Assembly (NCBI GenBank): GCA_943789505.1
Contig: CALSUJ010000001.1
Coordinates: forward strand, 620,001 to 684,000
Direction of reading: 5' to 3'
DNA: 64,000 nucleotides
Origin: an uncultured Flavobacteriales bacterium
GTDB lineage: Bacteria > Bacteroidota > Bacteroidia > Flavobacteriales > BACL11
In this document: in pieces, positions 18,208-26,973 of the stretch
How positions within the stretch are numbered: position 1 is the stretch's first letter
Layout: the number at the start of each line of letters is the position of its first letter
Notes under the pieces: generated by a model
The model's input: the letters and a program-made list of their open reading frames with translations, nothing else
Told to the model about the DNA's origin: nothing
The model's database searches: none
Translations under genes and position numbers: made by a program

Positions 18208-18215
18208 TACTTTTG
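18208..18215 (+). promoter_or_regulatory. -7 element of rnpB
   Basis: TACTTTTG in TTAATTACTTTTGCAAGG lies just before the RNase P RNA 5' end at about 18219, mirroring the tgt promoter. Confidence 0.65.
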
Positions 18216-18218
18216 CAA

Positions 18219-18518
18219 GGTAATTACTGATGCTATCGCTTCAATTTATTGAAGAGGAAAGTCCGGACACCATAGAGCAACATAGTGGGTAACGCCCATC
18301 TGCCGTAAGGTATGGACAAGTGCAACAGAAAGTATGTACAGGTAATGCTGTAGTGAAACCAGGTAAACTCTATGTGGTGCAATACCATGTATATCAGGAT
18401 TTAAGAGCTGCTCGCTTTTTCTTGAAGGGTAGGTAGCTTGAGGTAATAGGTAACTATTACCCTAGATAAATGATGGCACTCTTAGGAGAACAGAATCCGG
18501 CTTATGTGTAATTACTAA
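18219..18518 (+). ncRNA. rnpB: RNase P RNA (bacterial type A)
   Basis: Catalytic RNA of RNase P. Diagnostic conserved blocks are present: GAGGAAAGTCCGGACACCAT with the following GGGTAACGCCC near the 5' side, GCAACAGAAAGTA in the middle, then GATAAATGATGGC and GAACAGAATCCGGCTTA near the 3' side. The ends pair through GTAATTAC (18220-18227) with a second GTAATTAC around 18508-18515, forming helix P1. The boundaries are approximate. The gene has its own promoter and terminator. Confidence 0.96.
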
Positions 18519-18524
18519 TCATAA

Positions 18525-18550
18525 AGCCGACACTTAGGTGTCGGCTTTTT
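18525..18550 (+). terminator. Rho-independent terminator of rnpB
   Basis: Stem AGCCGACAC (18525-18533), loop TTAG, stem GTGTCGGCT, then five T. Confidence 0.92.
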
Positions 18551-18551
18551 C

Positions 18552-18559
18552 TATCTTTG
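18552..18559 (+). promoter_or_regulatory. -7 element abutting the start of the 302-aa exported protein gene
   Basis: TATCTTTG (TAnnTTTG) lies within the tail of the rnpB terminator and only 4 bp before the ATG at 18564, again predicting a leaderless mRNA. Confidence 0.5.
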
Positions 18560-18563
18560 TCCA

Positions 18564-19472
18564 ATGCATAGAATACTTCTTATTTTTTCTCTTATTTCTT
18601 GTTCGTTCCTATCTGCTCAAGATACATTAATGCCTGTTATCTTTTTAGATGATGTAGAAATTTCAGTAAAAAATAATGGTTTTAGTGTTGATGACTTTGT
18701 GGGTTATGTAAAGAAAGATACTACTTTTTATATGGGTTTTAAACACCTGCGCTATTATTCTCATAACTATGAAAGTGAGCTAAATATTTTTAATAAAAAA
18801 GGAAAAGTAATTGGAACGCTTAAAAAACAGGGAACACATCATTCCAATGGTAAGCGGGCTTGGATTGTTAATGATTCTATTTATGATAAGGGAAAGATAT
18901 TTAAGCGTAATGGAAAGTATAAATATTATACTCCTGAGGCATTTGATGAAGTATTCTTTCCTAAAGATACAATTGATGTAAGTCTTAATATGTCAAAAGA
19001 AAAAAATGAAAAGGAAAGTCAAAATATGCGAGATGCTAAAACGGTTGGCTTTTCAATTGGTACGGATGATGTAGAGCAATCCAAGGGAGGTATTTCTAAA
19101 AAGCTAGCTGTTTTTGATATTGATATGCAGCAATATTACGATTACACAATTAGTGATACTATTTATAATAAAAAAGAATGTTATGTGTTTGTTGTAAAGG
19201 TTAAACAGGAGCTAAAAGCTAAGGATAGAGAAAAAGCTTTAATTAGAAAAATTGTTTCCTATTTTGATAAGGAAAATTTTAATGTGATTTACAGAGAATA
19301 TAAATTTGTTTACAACCATTTACTAATTGATTTAGATATGGATGTTTTTGTTTATATGGATTATGTAAATGGAAAACATGTTCCAACTGATATACATTAC
19401 AAAGGTTTTTGGAATGTATTATTCTTTAAGCCTGAACGAGCAGAATTTAATTTAAAGAACACTGATTTTTAG
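18564..19472 (+). CDS. Exported protein of unknown function (302 aa)
   Basis: The N-terminus MHRILLIFSLISCSFLSAQ is a signal peptide; SCSFLSA does not make a convincing lipobox. The mature protein is rich in Lys, Asp and aromatic residues, with stretches such as LRYYSHNYESELNIFNKKGK and FVYMDYVNGKHVPTDIHYKG. No enzyme motif and no T9SS tail are visible. It starts right after the rnpB terminator with its own promoter and appears monocistronic. I do not recognise a named family. Confidence 0.8.
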   Translation: MHRILLIFSLISCSFLSAQDTLMPVIFLDDVEISVKNNGFSVDDFVGYVKKDTTFYMGFKHLRYYSHNYESELNIFNKKGKVIGTLKKQGTHHSNGKRAWIVNDSIYDKGKIFKRNGKYKYYTPEAFDEVFFPKDTIDVSLNMSKEKNEKESQNMRDAKTVGFSIGTDDVEQSKGGISKKLAVFDIDMQQYYDYTISDTIYNKKECYVFVVKVKQELKAKDREKALIRKIVSYFDKENFNVIYREYKFVYNHLLIDLDMDVFVYMDYVNGKHVPTDIHYKGFWNVLFFKPERAEFNLKNTDF

Positions 19473-19476
19473 TAAA

Positions 19477-19704
19477 TTAAAGGTTTCTGTGAGCCATCAC
19501 AAAAGCGCTTTTGCTAGACTGTTTGCAGCCACACCAAGCTACTTTTTTATCTTCTTCTAGTATAACTATTTCAGTTAAAAAAACTTGTTCCTTTATGGGG
19601 CCCATCACATTAAAGATTTTTACTGCTTAGTCCACAAGTACATAATGCTTTTCTTCCTGCTTTTTCATCTGCTACATAAAGGAGATTTTTGGTAATTTAT
19701 GCAT
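19477..19704 (-). pseudogene. CDGSH iron-sulfur protein, several frameshifts
   Basis: Reading across frames on the minus strand gives a small two-motif CDGSH protein. MHKLP is followed by YVADEKAGRKALCTCGLSS, then CDGPHKGTSF, then VAWCGCKQSSKS and FCDGSHRNL before the stop. These are two copies of the C-x-C-x2-S...CDGxH signature that binds a [2Fe-2S] cluster. At least three single-base shifts separate the pieces, so no single frame encodes the protein. Every iron-ligand motif can be found, which favours recent damage or sequence error. Confidence 0.7.
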
Positions 19705-19798
19705 TGTAGTTTTATTTTCGTTAAAGATATGAAATAATCAGCAGTAAAATTACTGAAATTTTTCCCTCACAAAAAGTAGTAGAGTAAGAAAAAACTTT

Positions 19799-19806
19799 TA
19801 TATTTG
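19799..19806 (+). promoter_or_regulatory. -7 element of rpmH
   Basis: TATATTTG followed by CAGCCC, the same TATATTTGCAGC run as before both tRNA genes, 29 bp before the rpmH ATG. Confidence 0.65.
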
Positions 19807-19835
19807 CAGCCCAGAAATAATTAAGAAATAAAGTC

Positions 19836-19994
19836 ATGCCAAAAAGAACATTTCAACCATCAAACAGAAAAAGAAAAAATAAACACGGTTTTATGGATCG
19901 TATGTCAACTGCTAATGGACAACGAGTAATTGCTAGAAGAAGAGCCAAAGGAAGAACCCGCTTAACGGTTTCTGACGAAATTGGCCATAAATAA
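19836..19994 (+). CDS. rpmH: 50S ribosomal protein L34
   Basis: A 52-residue, highly basic protein. It begins [20 protein letters not shown] and contains the L34 core [19 protein letters not shown] followed by TRLTV. The length and sequence are typical of L34 of Bacteroidota. It has its own promoter and a strong terminator. The usual rnpA neighbour is absent, although rnpB lies 1.3 kb upstream. Confidence 0.97.
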   Translation: MPKRTFQPSNRKRKNKHGFMDRMSTANGQRVIARRRAKGRTRLTVSDEIGHK

Positions 19995-20017
19995 GATTTG
20001 ATATAAAATTATAATTG

Positions 20018-20046
20018 AGGTGTTGCTTTTGCAACACCTTTTTTTT
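20018..20046 (+). terminator. Rho-independent terminator of rpmH
   Basis: Stem AGGTGTTGC, loop TTTT, stem GCAACACCT, then a run of eight T. Confidence 0.93.
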
Positions 20047-20118
20047 AGGTTTTTTTCAGCGTTATATCTTGTTGATATCTATTCATAGATTTCCCCTTTT
20101 ATAAAAAACAAAAAATTG

Positions 20119-20126
20119 TAAATTTG
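20119..20126 (+). promoter_or_regulatory. -7 element of carB
   Basis: TAAATTTG (TAnnTTTG) lies 19 bp before the carB ATG. Confidence 0.55.
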
Positions 20127-20145
20127 CATACTACATAAATATAAA

Positions 20146-22992
20146 ATGCCAAAAAATAATTCATTAAAATCAGTACTAATTATAGGTAGTGGACCTATAG
20201 TAATTGGGCAAGCCTGTGAGTTTGATTATTCAGGATCACAAGCAGCTAGGTCATTGCGTGAAGAAGGGATTGAGGTTTCATTAATCAATTCCAACCCTGC
20301 AACTATTATGACTGATAAAGTAGTTGCTGACCATATTTACTTAAAACCTCTTACTACTGCATCAATCATTGAAATATTAGAAGAGAGAAATATTGATGCT
20401 GTATTACCTACAATGGGTGGGCAGACTGCTTTAAATCTTTGTATTGAAGTTGATGAGAAAGGAATCTGGGAGAAATATGGGGTTGAAATTATTGGAGTTG
20501 ATATTGCAGCGATCCATATTACTGAAGATAGAGAGCAGTTCCGTAAGTTAATGAAAAAGATTGATATTCCTGTTGCACCTGCCCGTATTGCAACTTCATT
20601 TTTAGAAGGAAAAGAAGTAGCGCAAGAATTAGGATTTCCTTTAGTAATTAGACCATCATTTACTCTTGGCGGTAGTGGAGCTGCTTTTGTACATACTAAA
20701 GAAGAGTTTGAAGATTTATTGTCTAAAGGCCTGCATGCTTCACCAATTCATGAAGTTCTGATTGATAAAGCTGTACTTGGTTGGAAGGAATATGAATTAG
20801 AGCTTTTGCGAGATAATAATGATAACGTAATCATCATTTGTAATATTGAGAATTTGGATCCTATGGGTATCCATACTGGTGATTCCATTACAATTGCACC
20901 AGCAATGACTTTGGCTGATACTACTTATCAAAAGATGCGTGATATGGCCATTAAAATGATGCGTTCAATTGGTGATTTTGCAGGAGGATGTAATGTTCAG
21001 TTTGCTGTAAACCCTGATTCATCTGAAGATATTATTGCGATTGAGATAAATCCAAGAGTTTCTCGTTCATCTGCTTTAGCATCAAAGGCAACGGGTTATC
21101 CTATTGCCAAAATTGCGAGTAAATTAGCTATTGGTTATACTTTGGATGAGTTGGATAATCAAATTACTAAATCAACTTCTGCCTTTTTTGAGCCTACTTT
21201 GGATTATGTAGTAGTTAAAATTCCTAGATGGAACTTTGATAAATTTCCAGGTTCAAATATTGAGCTAGGATTACAGATGAAATCTGTTGGAGAGGTAATG
21301 TCTATTGGGCGTTCTTTTCAAGAAGCTCTACAAAAAGCTTGTCAGTCACTAGAAATTGGGCGTAATGGTCTTGGTGCTGATGGAAAAGGAAAAACGGACC
21401 AAGATGTAATTCTACATGAATTAAAGCATGCGAGTGGTGATAGAATTTTTAGAGTGTATGATGCTATGAGAATTGGTATTCCAACTAAGAAAATTCATGA
21501 AATAACAAGAATTGATTACTGGTTCTTACATCAAATTGAAGAAATGGTAGTGTTGGAAAAAGAGATTGAAAAATATTCTATTGAAACTATTCCAACTGAT
21601 TTGTTGTTAGAAATAAAAATGAAGGGATATGCCGATAGACAAATTGCATATTTGTTAAGTTGTTTGGAAAGTGCAGTGTATGATAAAAGAAATGCTGAAA
21701 ATATTAAGCGTGTTTACAAATTAGTAGATACTTGTGCGGCAGAGTTTACTGCCAAAACACCTTATTATTATTCTACTTTTGAAATGCCAAAAGAGGTTGA
21801 TGGTGAAAAGCTTGCTGAAAATGAAAGTGAGGTAAGCGATAAGAAAAAAATTATTGTTTTAGGTTCAGGTCCCAATAGAATTGGGCAAGGAATTGAGTTT
21901 GATTATTCTTGTGTTCATGGTGTGTTAGCAGCTAAAGAGTGTGGATATGAAACTATAATGATTAATTGTAATCCCGAAACAGTTTCTACTGATTTTGATA
22001 CGGCAGATAAACTTTATTTTGAGCCTGTCTTCTGGGAACATATTTATGATATTATTCGTCATGAGAAACCTGTAGGAGTAATTGTACAGTTAGGTGGCCA
22101 GACTGCACTTAAGTTAGCGGAGAAACTAGAGCGTTATGGGATTAAAATTATGGGAACCTCCTATAATGCTTTAGATGTAGCAGAGGATAGGGGAAGATTC
22201 TCTGAGTTATTATTAGAACATAATATTCCTTTTCCAAAATTTGCAGTTGCTGATTCAGCTGAAAAGGCCATTGAAATTTCAAAAACCTTAAATTTCCCAA
22301 TCTTAGTTCGTCCTTCATATGTACTTGGTGGGCAAGGAATGAAGATTGTAATTAATGAAGAGGAATTAGAACATCATATCGTCAATTTGCTAAGAGATAT
22401 GCCAGGAAATCAGGTTCTTTTGGATCATTATTTAGATAAAGCGATTGAAGCAGAATCTGATGCTATTTGTGATGGAGAGAATGTATATATTATTGGAATG
22501 ATGGAGCATATTGAACCTTGTGGAATTCATTCAGGAGATTCTTATGCTGTATTACCAACATTTGATTTGAGTGATAATGTGCGTCAGCAAATGATTGATA
22601 TTACAAACAAGATTGCAGTTGCCTTGGAAACAATAGGTTTAATTAATATCCAGTTTGCGATTAAGAATGAAATAGTTTATGTAATTGAGGCAAATCCTAG
22701 AGCATCAAGAACTGTGCCATTTATTGCTAAGGCTTATGATGAACCTTATGTAAAATATGCTACAAAAGTAATGCTAGGAGAAAATAAAGTAACTGACTTT
22801 AATTTTAAACCTACTAAAAAAGGATACGCAATAAAGGTTCCAGTATTTTCGTTTGATAAATTCCCTAATGTAAATAAAGAATTAGGGCCAGAAATGAAAT
22901 CTACAGGAGAAGCAATTTATTTTATTGATGATTTAAAGGATGATTACTTTACTAAAGTATATTCTGAGAGAAACTTATATTTAAGTAAATAG
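20146..22992 (+). CDS. carB: Carbamoyl-phosphate synthase large subunit
   Basis: Makes carbamoyl phosphate from bicarbonate, ATP and ammonia supplied by CarA, for arginine and pyrimidine synthesis. It has two homologous ATP-grasp halves: LIIGSGPIVIGQACEFDYSG near the N-terminus and VLGSGPNRIGQGIEFDYSC in the middle, with RPSFTLGGSGAAF and RPSYVLGGQGMKI as ATP loops. At 948 residues it lacks the ~130-residue C-terminal MGS-like allosteric domain of E. coli CarB (1073 aa). It ends YSERNLYLSK just after the second ATP-grasp half. carA is not adjacent. A DUF4834 gene follows 1 bp later. Confidence 0.96.
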   Translation: MPKNNSLKSVLIIGSGPIVIGQACEFDYSGSQAARSLREEGIEVSLINSNPATIMTDKVVADHIYLKPLTTASIIEILEERNIDAVLPTMGGQTALNLCIEVDEKGIWEKYGVEIIGVDIAAIHITEDREQFRKLMKKIDIPVAPARIATSFLEGKEVAQELGFPLVIRPSFTLGGSGAAFVHTKEEFEDLLSKGLHASPIHEVLIDKAVLGWKEYELELLRDNNDNVIIICNIENLDPMGIHTGDSITIAPAMTLADTTYQKMRDMAIKMMRSIGDFAGGCNVQFAVNPDSSEDIIAIEINPRVSRSSALASKATGYPIAKIASKLAIGYTLDELDNQITKSTSAFFEPTLDYVVVKIPRWNFDKFPGSNIELGLQMKSVGEVMSIGRSFQEALQKACQSLEIGRNGLGADGKGKTDQDVILHELKHASGDRIFRVYDAMRIGIPTKKIHEITRIDYWFLHQIEEMVVLEKEIEKYSIETIPTDLLLEIKMKGYADRQIAYLLSCLESAVYDKRNAENIKRVYKLVDTCAAEFTAKTPYYYSTFEMPKEVDGEKLAENESEVSDKKKIIVLGSGPNRIGQGIEFDYSCVHGVLAAKECGYETIMINCNPETVSTDFDTADKLYFEPVFWEHIYDIIRHEKPVGVIVQLGGQTALKLAEKLERYGIKIMGTSYNALDVAEDRGRFSELLLEHNIPFPKFAVADSAEKAIEISKTLNFPILVRPSYVLGGQGMKIVINEEELEHHIVNLLRDMPGNQVLLDHYLDKAIEAESDAICDGENVYIIGMMEHIEPCGIHSGDSYAVLPTFDLSDNVRQQMIDITNKIAVALETIGLINIQFAIKNEIVYVIEANPRASRTVPFIAKAYDEPYVKYATKVMLGENKVTDFNFKPTKKGYAIKVPVFSFDKFPNVNKELGPEMKSTGEAIYFIDDLKDDYFTKVYSERNLYLSK

Positions 22993-22993
22993 A

Positions 22994-23251
22994 TTGCAAA
23001 CACTTTTTCTCATATTATTGATTTACCTTTTTCTTAAATATTTAGGAAGAATACTAGCTCCAATCCTCTTAAAACGTTTTGCTACTAAAATGCAAGATCG
23101 TTTTGGTCAGCAATTTAATCAGCAAAATCACAATCAACAGCCTCCTAAGCAACAGGAAGGTAAAGTGACTCTAGAAAAAACTAAAACTTCAACAAAAACT
23201 AAATCAGATAATTTAGGTGATTATGTTGATTTTGAAGAAGTTGAGGAATAA
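22994..23251 (+). CDS. DUF4834 family small membrane protein
   Basis: An 85-residue protein with one N-terminal hydrophobic segment (LFLILLIYLFLKYLGRILAP), then a basic stretch (LLKRFATKMQDRFGQQF), a Gln/Asn-rich linker and an acidic C-terminus (GDYVDFEEVEE). This layout is that of DUF4834, a small family found in Bacteroidota with unknown function. The start is a TTG, since no ATG fits before the membrane segment. It lies 1 bp after carB and 9 bp before the YfhO-like gene. Confidence 0.8.
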   Translation: MQTLFLILLIYLFLKYLGRILAPILLKRFATKMQDRFGQQFNQQNHNQQPPKQQEGKVTLEKTKTSTKTKSDNLGDYVDFEEVEE

Positions 23252-23260
23252 AATAAAATT

Positions 23261-25699
23261 ATGCGAAAATTTAAAAAAATCAGCCCACATCTAATAGTTA
23301 TTCTATTATTTGTGGGTATTTCTTTTACTTATTTTTCACCTGTATTACAAGGTAAATTGCTGAATATGGCAGATATCACTCATCATAAAGGTATGAGTAA
23401 AGAGGTGACTGATTTCCGTGAAGCAACTGGTGAAGAAGCGCTTTGGACTAATTCAATGTTTTCAGGAATGCCAGCTTATCAAATATCTACAAGGTCTAAT
23501 GGAAATTTAATTCAGTATGTAGCTAAAACTATATCATTAGGAATCCCAAGGCCAGCTAATCTGTTGTTTTTGTATTTGTTAGGATTTTATTTATTGTTAC
23601 TTAGTTTGAAAGTGGATTATCGCTTATCTGCAGTTGGGGCAATTGCTTTTGCATTTTCCTCTTACTTTTTTATTATCATTATGGCTGGGCATATGACGAA
23701 AGCACTTGCTATTGCTTACCTTCCAATGGTAGTTGCTGCAGTACTTTATACTTACAGAGGGCGTATGTTGTTAGGAGGGGTGCTGACTGCAGTTACAGTG
23801 GCTTTGGAATTGTATGCGAATCATTTGCAAATTACTTATTATTTGGTATTGATGCTGATTTTAATAGGTTTAGTTCAGTTTATAAAAGATTTTAAAGCTA
23901 ATAATCTCATGGATTTTTCAAAGCGATCAGGAGTTTTGATTTTAGCCGCTTTATTAGCTTCTGCCACCGCAGTTACTCGCTTAAGTACAACTATGGAATA
24001 TGGTACTGAAAGTACAAGAGGGAAGTCAGAATTAACTAATAATTTAGATAATAAAACTTCAGGTTTGGATAAGGATTATGCTACTTCTTGGAGTTATGGA
24101 ATTGCTGAAACATTTACTTTACTAATTCCCAATTTTTATGGTGGTGCCTCACAAGGAAAGTTAACCACTGATTCTGAAACTTATCAAGCAATAAAAAGAG
24201 CCCCTAATGCTAAGCAGCTTATTAAGCAATTACCACTTTACTGGGGTACCCAGCCTTTTACTTCAGGACCTACTTATGCTGGGTCAATAGTTATGTTTCT
24301 TTTTATTTTTGGTTTAATATTTGTAAAATCAGAGATGAGAGTTTGGATTTTATTAGCCACTATTATGTCTATCATGCTGGCATGGGGGAAAAATTTTATG
24401 CCTCTTACTGATTTATTTTTGGACTATTTTCCAGGCTATAATAAATTTCGAGCGGTATCTATGATATTGGTGGTTGCAGAATTTACCCTTCCTCTTTTAG
24501 GATTTGTTGCTTTAAATAAATTTTTATTAGAAAAAGATGAGGATTATGAGACTTACAGTAAGGTTAAAGATGTTAGAGCACAAAAGGTATCTCATGTTGC
24601 AGTAAAAAGCAAGAAGTTAAGATCATTAAATTTAGCTTTTTATATTGTTGGCGGCCTAAGTTTAATTTTTGCATTAATGCCAAGTTTATTTTTTGATTTT
24701 GTGGGTGGACAAGATGCTAATTTAGCTAAAAATGGTTGGCCAATTGATGCTTTGCAAGCAGATAGAGCAGGGTTATTAAGTGCTGATGCTTGGCGTTCCT
24801 TTACTTTTATTGCACTTACTTTTGGAGCTATGTGGATGTTCTTAAAGAACAAAATTAGTAGTAAATATGTTATTCTTATTGTTGGGGTTTTGGTCTTAGC
24901 TGATATGTGGACAGTTAATAAGCGTTATTTAAATGATGATAATTTTGCAAGAAAGAGTAAGGTACAGGTGCCTTATAAAGCGACTGCTGCTGATCAACAG
25001 ATTTTAAGAGATACAGACCCTAATTTTAGAGTATTTAATCAAAGCGTAAGTACTTTTAATGATGCAAGTACTTCCTACTTTCACAAATCAATAGGAGGGT
25101 ACCATGGTGCTAAGTTAAAGCGTTACCAAGAATTGATTGAAAATCATATTTCAAAAGGAAATATGGCAGTATTGAACATGTTAAATACCAAGTATTTTAT
25201 TACCCCAAAAGGTCAGGCACAACAAAATCCTGGAGCAAAGGGTAATGCTTGGTTTGTAAACGAAATTAATATAGTTGCTAATGCTGATGCTGAAATTGCT
25301 GCATTAGATGGATTTAAGCCTTCAAACACTGCTATTGTTGATACTATTTTTAGTGAGCAAATCATTGATGGGTTAGATAATATAGCATCAAGTATTGTTT
25401 TAACTGAGTACAAACCCAACTATTTGAAATACAATTCTAATTCAACAAATGATGGAATTGCTATATTCTCAGAAATCTACTACGATAAAGGATGGAACGC
25501 TTATGTTAATGGAGAATTAAAACCCCATTTTAGAGCAAACTATGTGCTGAGAGGAATGAAAATTCCAGCAGGAAATCATGTTGTAGAGTTTAAGTTTGAA
25601 CCTGCTGTTTATCATGTTTCTGAACAGATTGCTTTAGCATCTTCTGTTGTATTATTATTACTACTTGCTTTTGTTTCGGTTAAGGAATTAAAGTCCTAA
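23261..25699 (+). CDS. YfhO-family membrane glycosyltransferase-like protein
   Basis: An 812-residue integral membrane protein with about 12-14 hydrophobic segments and a C-terminal soluble part. An early DITHHKGMSKEVTDFRE lies in the first external loop, the usual place for the active-site acidic residues of GT-C folds. ALELYANHLQITYY is typical of Bacteroidota YfhO proteins, as is a C-terminal YYDKGWNAYVNGE. YfhO-family proteins are thought to move sugars from polyprenyl carriers onto surface polymers. It overlaps the next gene by 1 bp (TAATG) and opens the polysaccharide locus. Confidence 0.87.
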   Translation: MRKFKKISPHLIVILLFVGISFTYFSPVLQGKLLNMADITHHKGMSKEVTDFREATGEEALWTNSMFSGMPAYQISTRSNGNLIQYVAKTISLGIPRPANLLFLYLLGFYLLLLSLKVDYRLSAVGAIAFAFSSYFFIIIMAGHMTKALAIAYLPMVVAAVLYTYRGRMLLGGVLTAVTVALELYANHLQITYYLVLMLILIGLVQFIKDFKANNLMDFSKRSGVLILAALLASATAVTRLSTTMEYGTESTRGKSELTNNLDNKTSGLDKDYATSWSYGIAETFTLLIPNFYGGASQGKLTTDSETYQAIKRAPNAKQLIKQLPLYWGTQPFTSGPTYAGSIVMFLFIFGLIFVKSEMRVWILLATIMSIMLAWGKNFMPLTDLFLDYFPGYNKFRAVSMILVVAEFTLPLLGFVALNKFLLEKDEDYETYSKVKDVRAQKVSHVAVKSKKLRSLNLAFYIVGGLSLIFALMPSLFFDFVGGQDANLAKNGWPIDALQADRAGLLSADAWRSFTFIALTFGAMWMFLKNKISSKYVILIVGVLVLADMWTVNKRYLNDDNFARKSKVQVPYKATAADQQILRDTDPNFRVFNQSVSTFNDASTSYFHKSIGGYHGAKLKRYQELIENHISKGNMAVLNMLNTKYFITPKGQAQQNPGAKGNAWFVNEINIVANADAEIAALDGFKPSNTAIVDTIFSEQIIDGLDNIASSIVLTEYKPNYLKYNSNSTNDGIAIFSEIYYDKGWNAYVNGELKPHFRANYVLRGMKIPAGNHVVEFKFEPAVYHVSEQIALASSVVLLLLLAFVSVKELKS

Positions 25700-26973
25700 T
25701 GAAGAAAGTCTTAATCATTTCTTACTATTGGCCGCCTGCTGGAGGTTCAGGAGTGCAGAGATGGTTGAAATTTACAAAGTACTTACCAAAATACAGTTGG
25801 CAACCAATTATTTATACTCCTGAAAATCCTTATTTTGAAGTTAAGGATCAAGCTTTGCTAAATGATATTCCTGCTGAAGCTAAAATTTGGAAGTCACCAA
25901 TTTGGGAGCCTTATGCTTTGAAAGATAAGTTGTTTGGTAAGGGGAGTGAATCCCAAAGTGCAGGAGTTATTACTAATAAAAAATCACTAAAAAATAAGGT
26001 GTTAAATTGGGTAAGAGGTAATGTATTTATTCCTGATCCTAAAATATATTGGGTAAAGCCTTCAGTAAAAGTATTGCTTAAAAAGATATTAGAAGAAGAT
26101 ATTCATCATATTATAACTACAGGACCTCCACATTCTATGCATTTGATTGGATTGGGCTTGAAAAAAGCAATGCCTAACTTAAAATGGATTGCTGATTTTC
26201 GTGATCCTTGGAGTGAATTGGATTTATTGAATGAATTTCAGCTTAATAATTCTTCAATGAAAAAGCATAAGGATTTAGAGAGAGAAGTTTTGCAAACAGC
26301 TGATGTAACTTTAACGGTTAGCGAAACTTGGGTGAAGGATTTGAAACGCTTAGGAGGTAGTAGAGTAGAGTTAATTACTAATGGATATGATGCTGATGAT
26401 TTTGAGCTAAAACCTAAAACAAATGATAAATTTATTATTGGACACTATGGTTTGTTAAATCATTTAAGAAATCCTAAATATTTATGGAAATCACTAGCTA
26501 ATTTATGTGTAAATAATAAAGCATTTGATTTAAAACTCGAAATTCATTTATCAGGAAATATTGATATTGAAGTTATTGCTGAAATTGAGTCTTACCCTTG
26601 TTTAAAAGGAAAAGTTAAACAGTTAGGTTATTTATCTCATGCACAGGTTTTAGAGCAGTACAATCAAGTTGATGTGTTATTGCTTTTGTTATTTAATTCA
26701 AAAAGTGGAATAGGGAATTATCCGGGTAAGATATTTGAATATTTTGCTGCAAAAAAAACAATTTTAGCTTTTGGACCTATAAGTAGTGATGCTGAAAGAT
26801 TGATTAAAAACACAAACAGAGGAAAGTACTTTTCTTATGATGATACTAATGTAAAAACTGATATTTTAGATTTATTTAATAATCCAAATAATTTTGATTT
26901 TGAGAATATAGAGAATTTTTCAAGAGAAAAATTAACTTATGACTTATCTAATCTATTAAATAACTTAATATAA
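25699..26973 (+). CDS. Glycosyltransferase family 4 protein
   Basis: A 424-residue GT-B fold enzyme. The N-terminus has SYYWPPAGGSGVQRWLKFTK, the acceptor-side loop typical of GT4 enzymes, then ADFRDPWSELDLL and a helix ending in TLTVSETW. The C-terminal donor domain has NYPGKIFEYFAAKKTILAFG, the nucleotide-sugar site. The donor sugar cannot be deduced. It overlaps both neighbours by one base (start TAATG with the YfhO-like gene, stop TAATG with the flippase), so the three genes are translationally coupled. Confidence 0.9.
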   Translation: MKKVLIISYYWPPAGGSGVQRWLKFTKYLPKYSWQPIIYTPENPYFEVKDQALLNDIPAEAKIWKSPIWEPYALKDKLFGKGSESQSAGVITNKKSLKNKVLNWVRGNVFIPDPKIYWVKPSVKVLLKKILEEDIHHIITTGPPHSMHLIGLGLKKAMPNLKWIADFRDPWSELDLLNEFQLNNSSMKKHKDLEREVLQTADVTLTVSETWVKDLKRLGGSRVELITNGYDADDFELKPKTNDKFIIGHYGLLNHLRNPKYLWKSLANLCVNNKAFDLKLEIHLSGNIDIEVIAEIESYPCLKGKVKQLGYLSHAQVLEQYNQVDVLLLLLFNSKSGIGNYPGKIFEYFAAKKTILAFGPISSDAERLIKNTNRGKYFSYDDTNVKTDILDLFNNPNNFDFENIENFSREKLTYDLSNLLNNLI

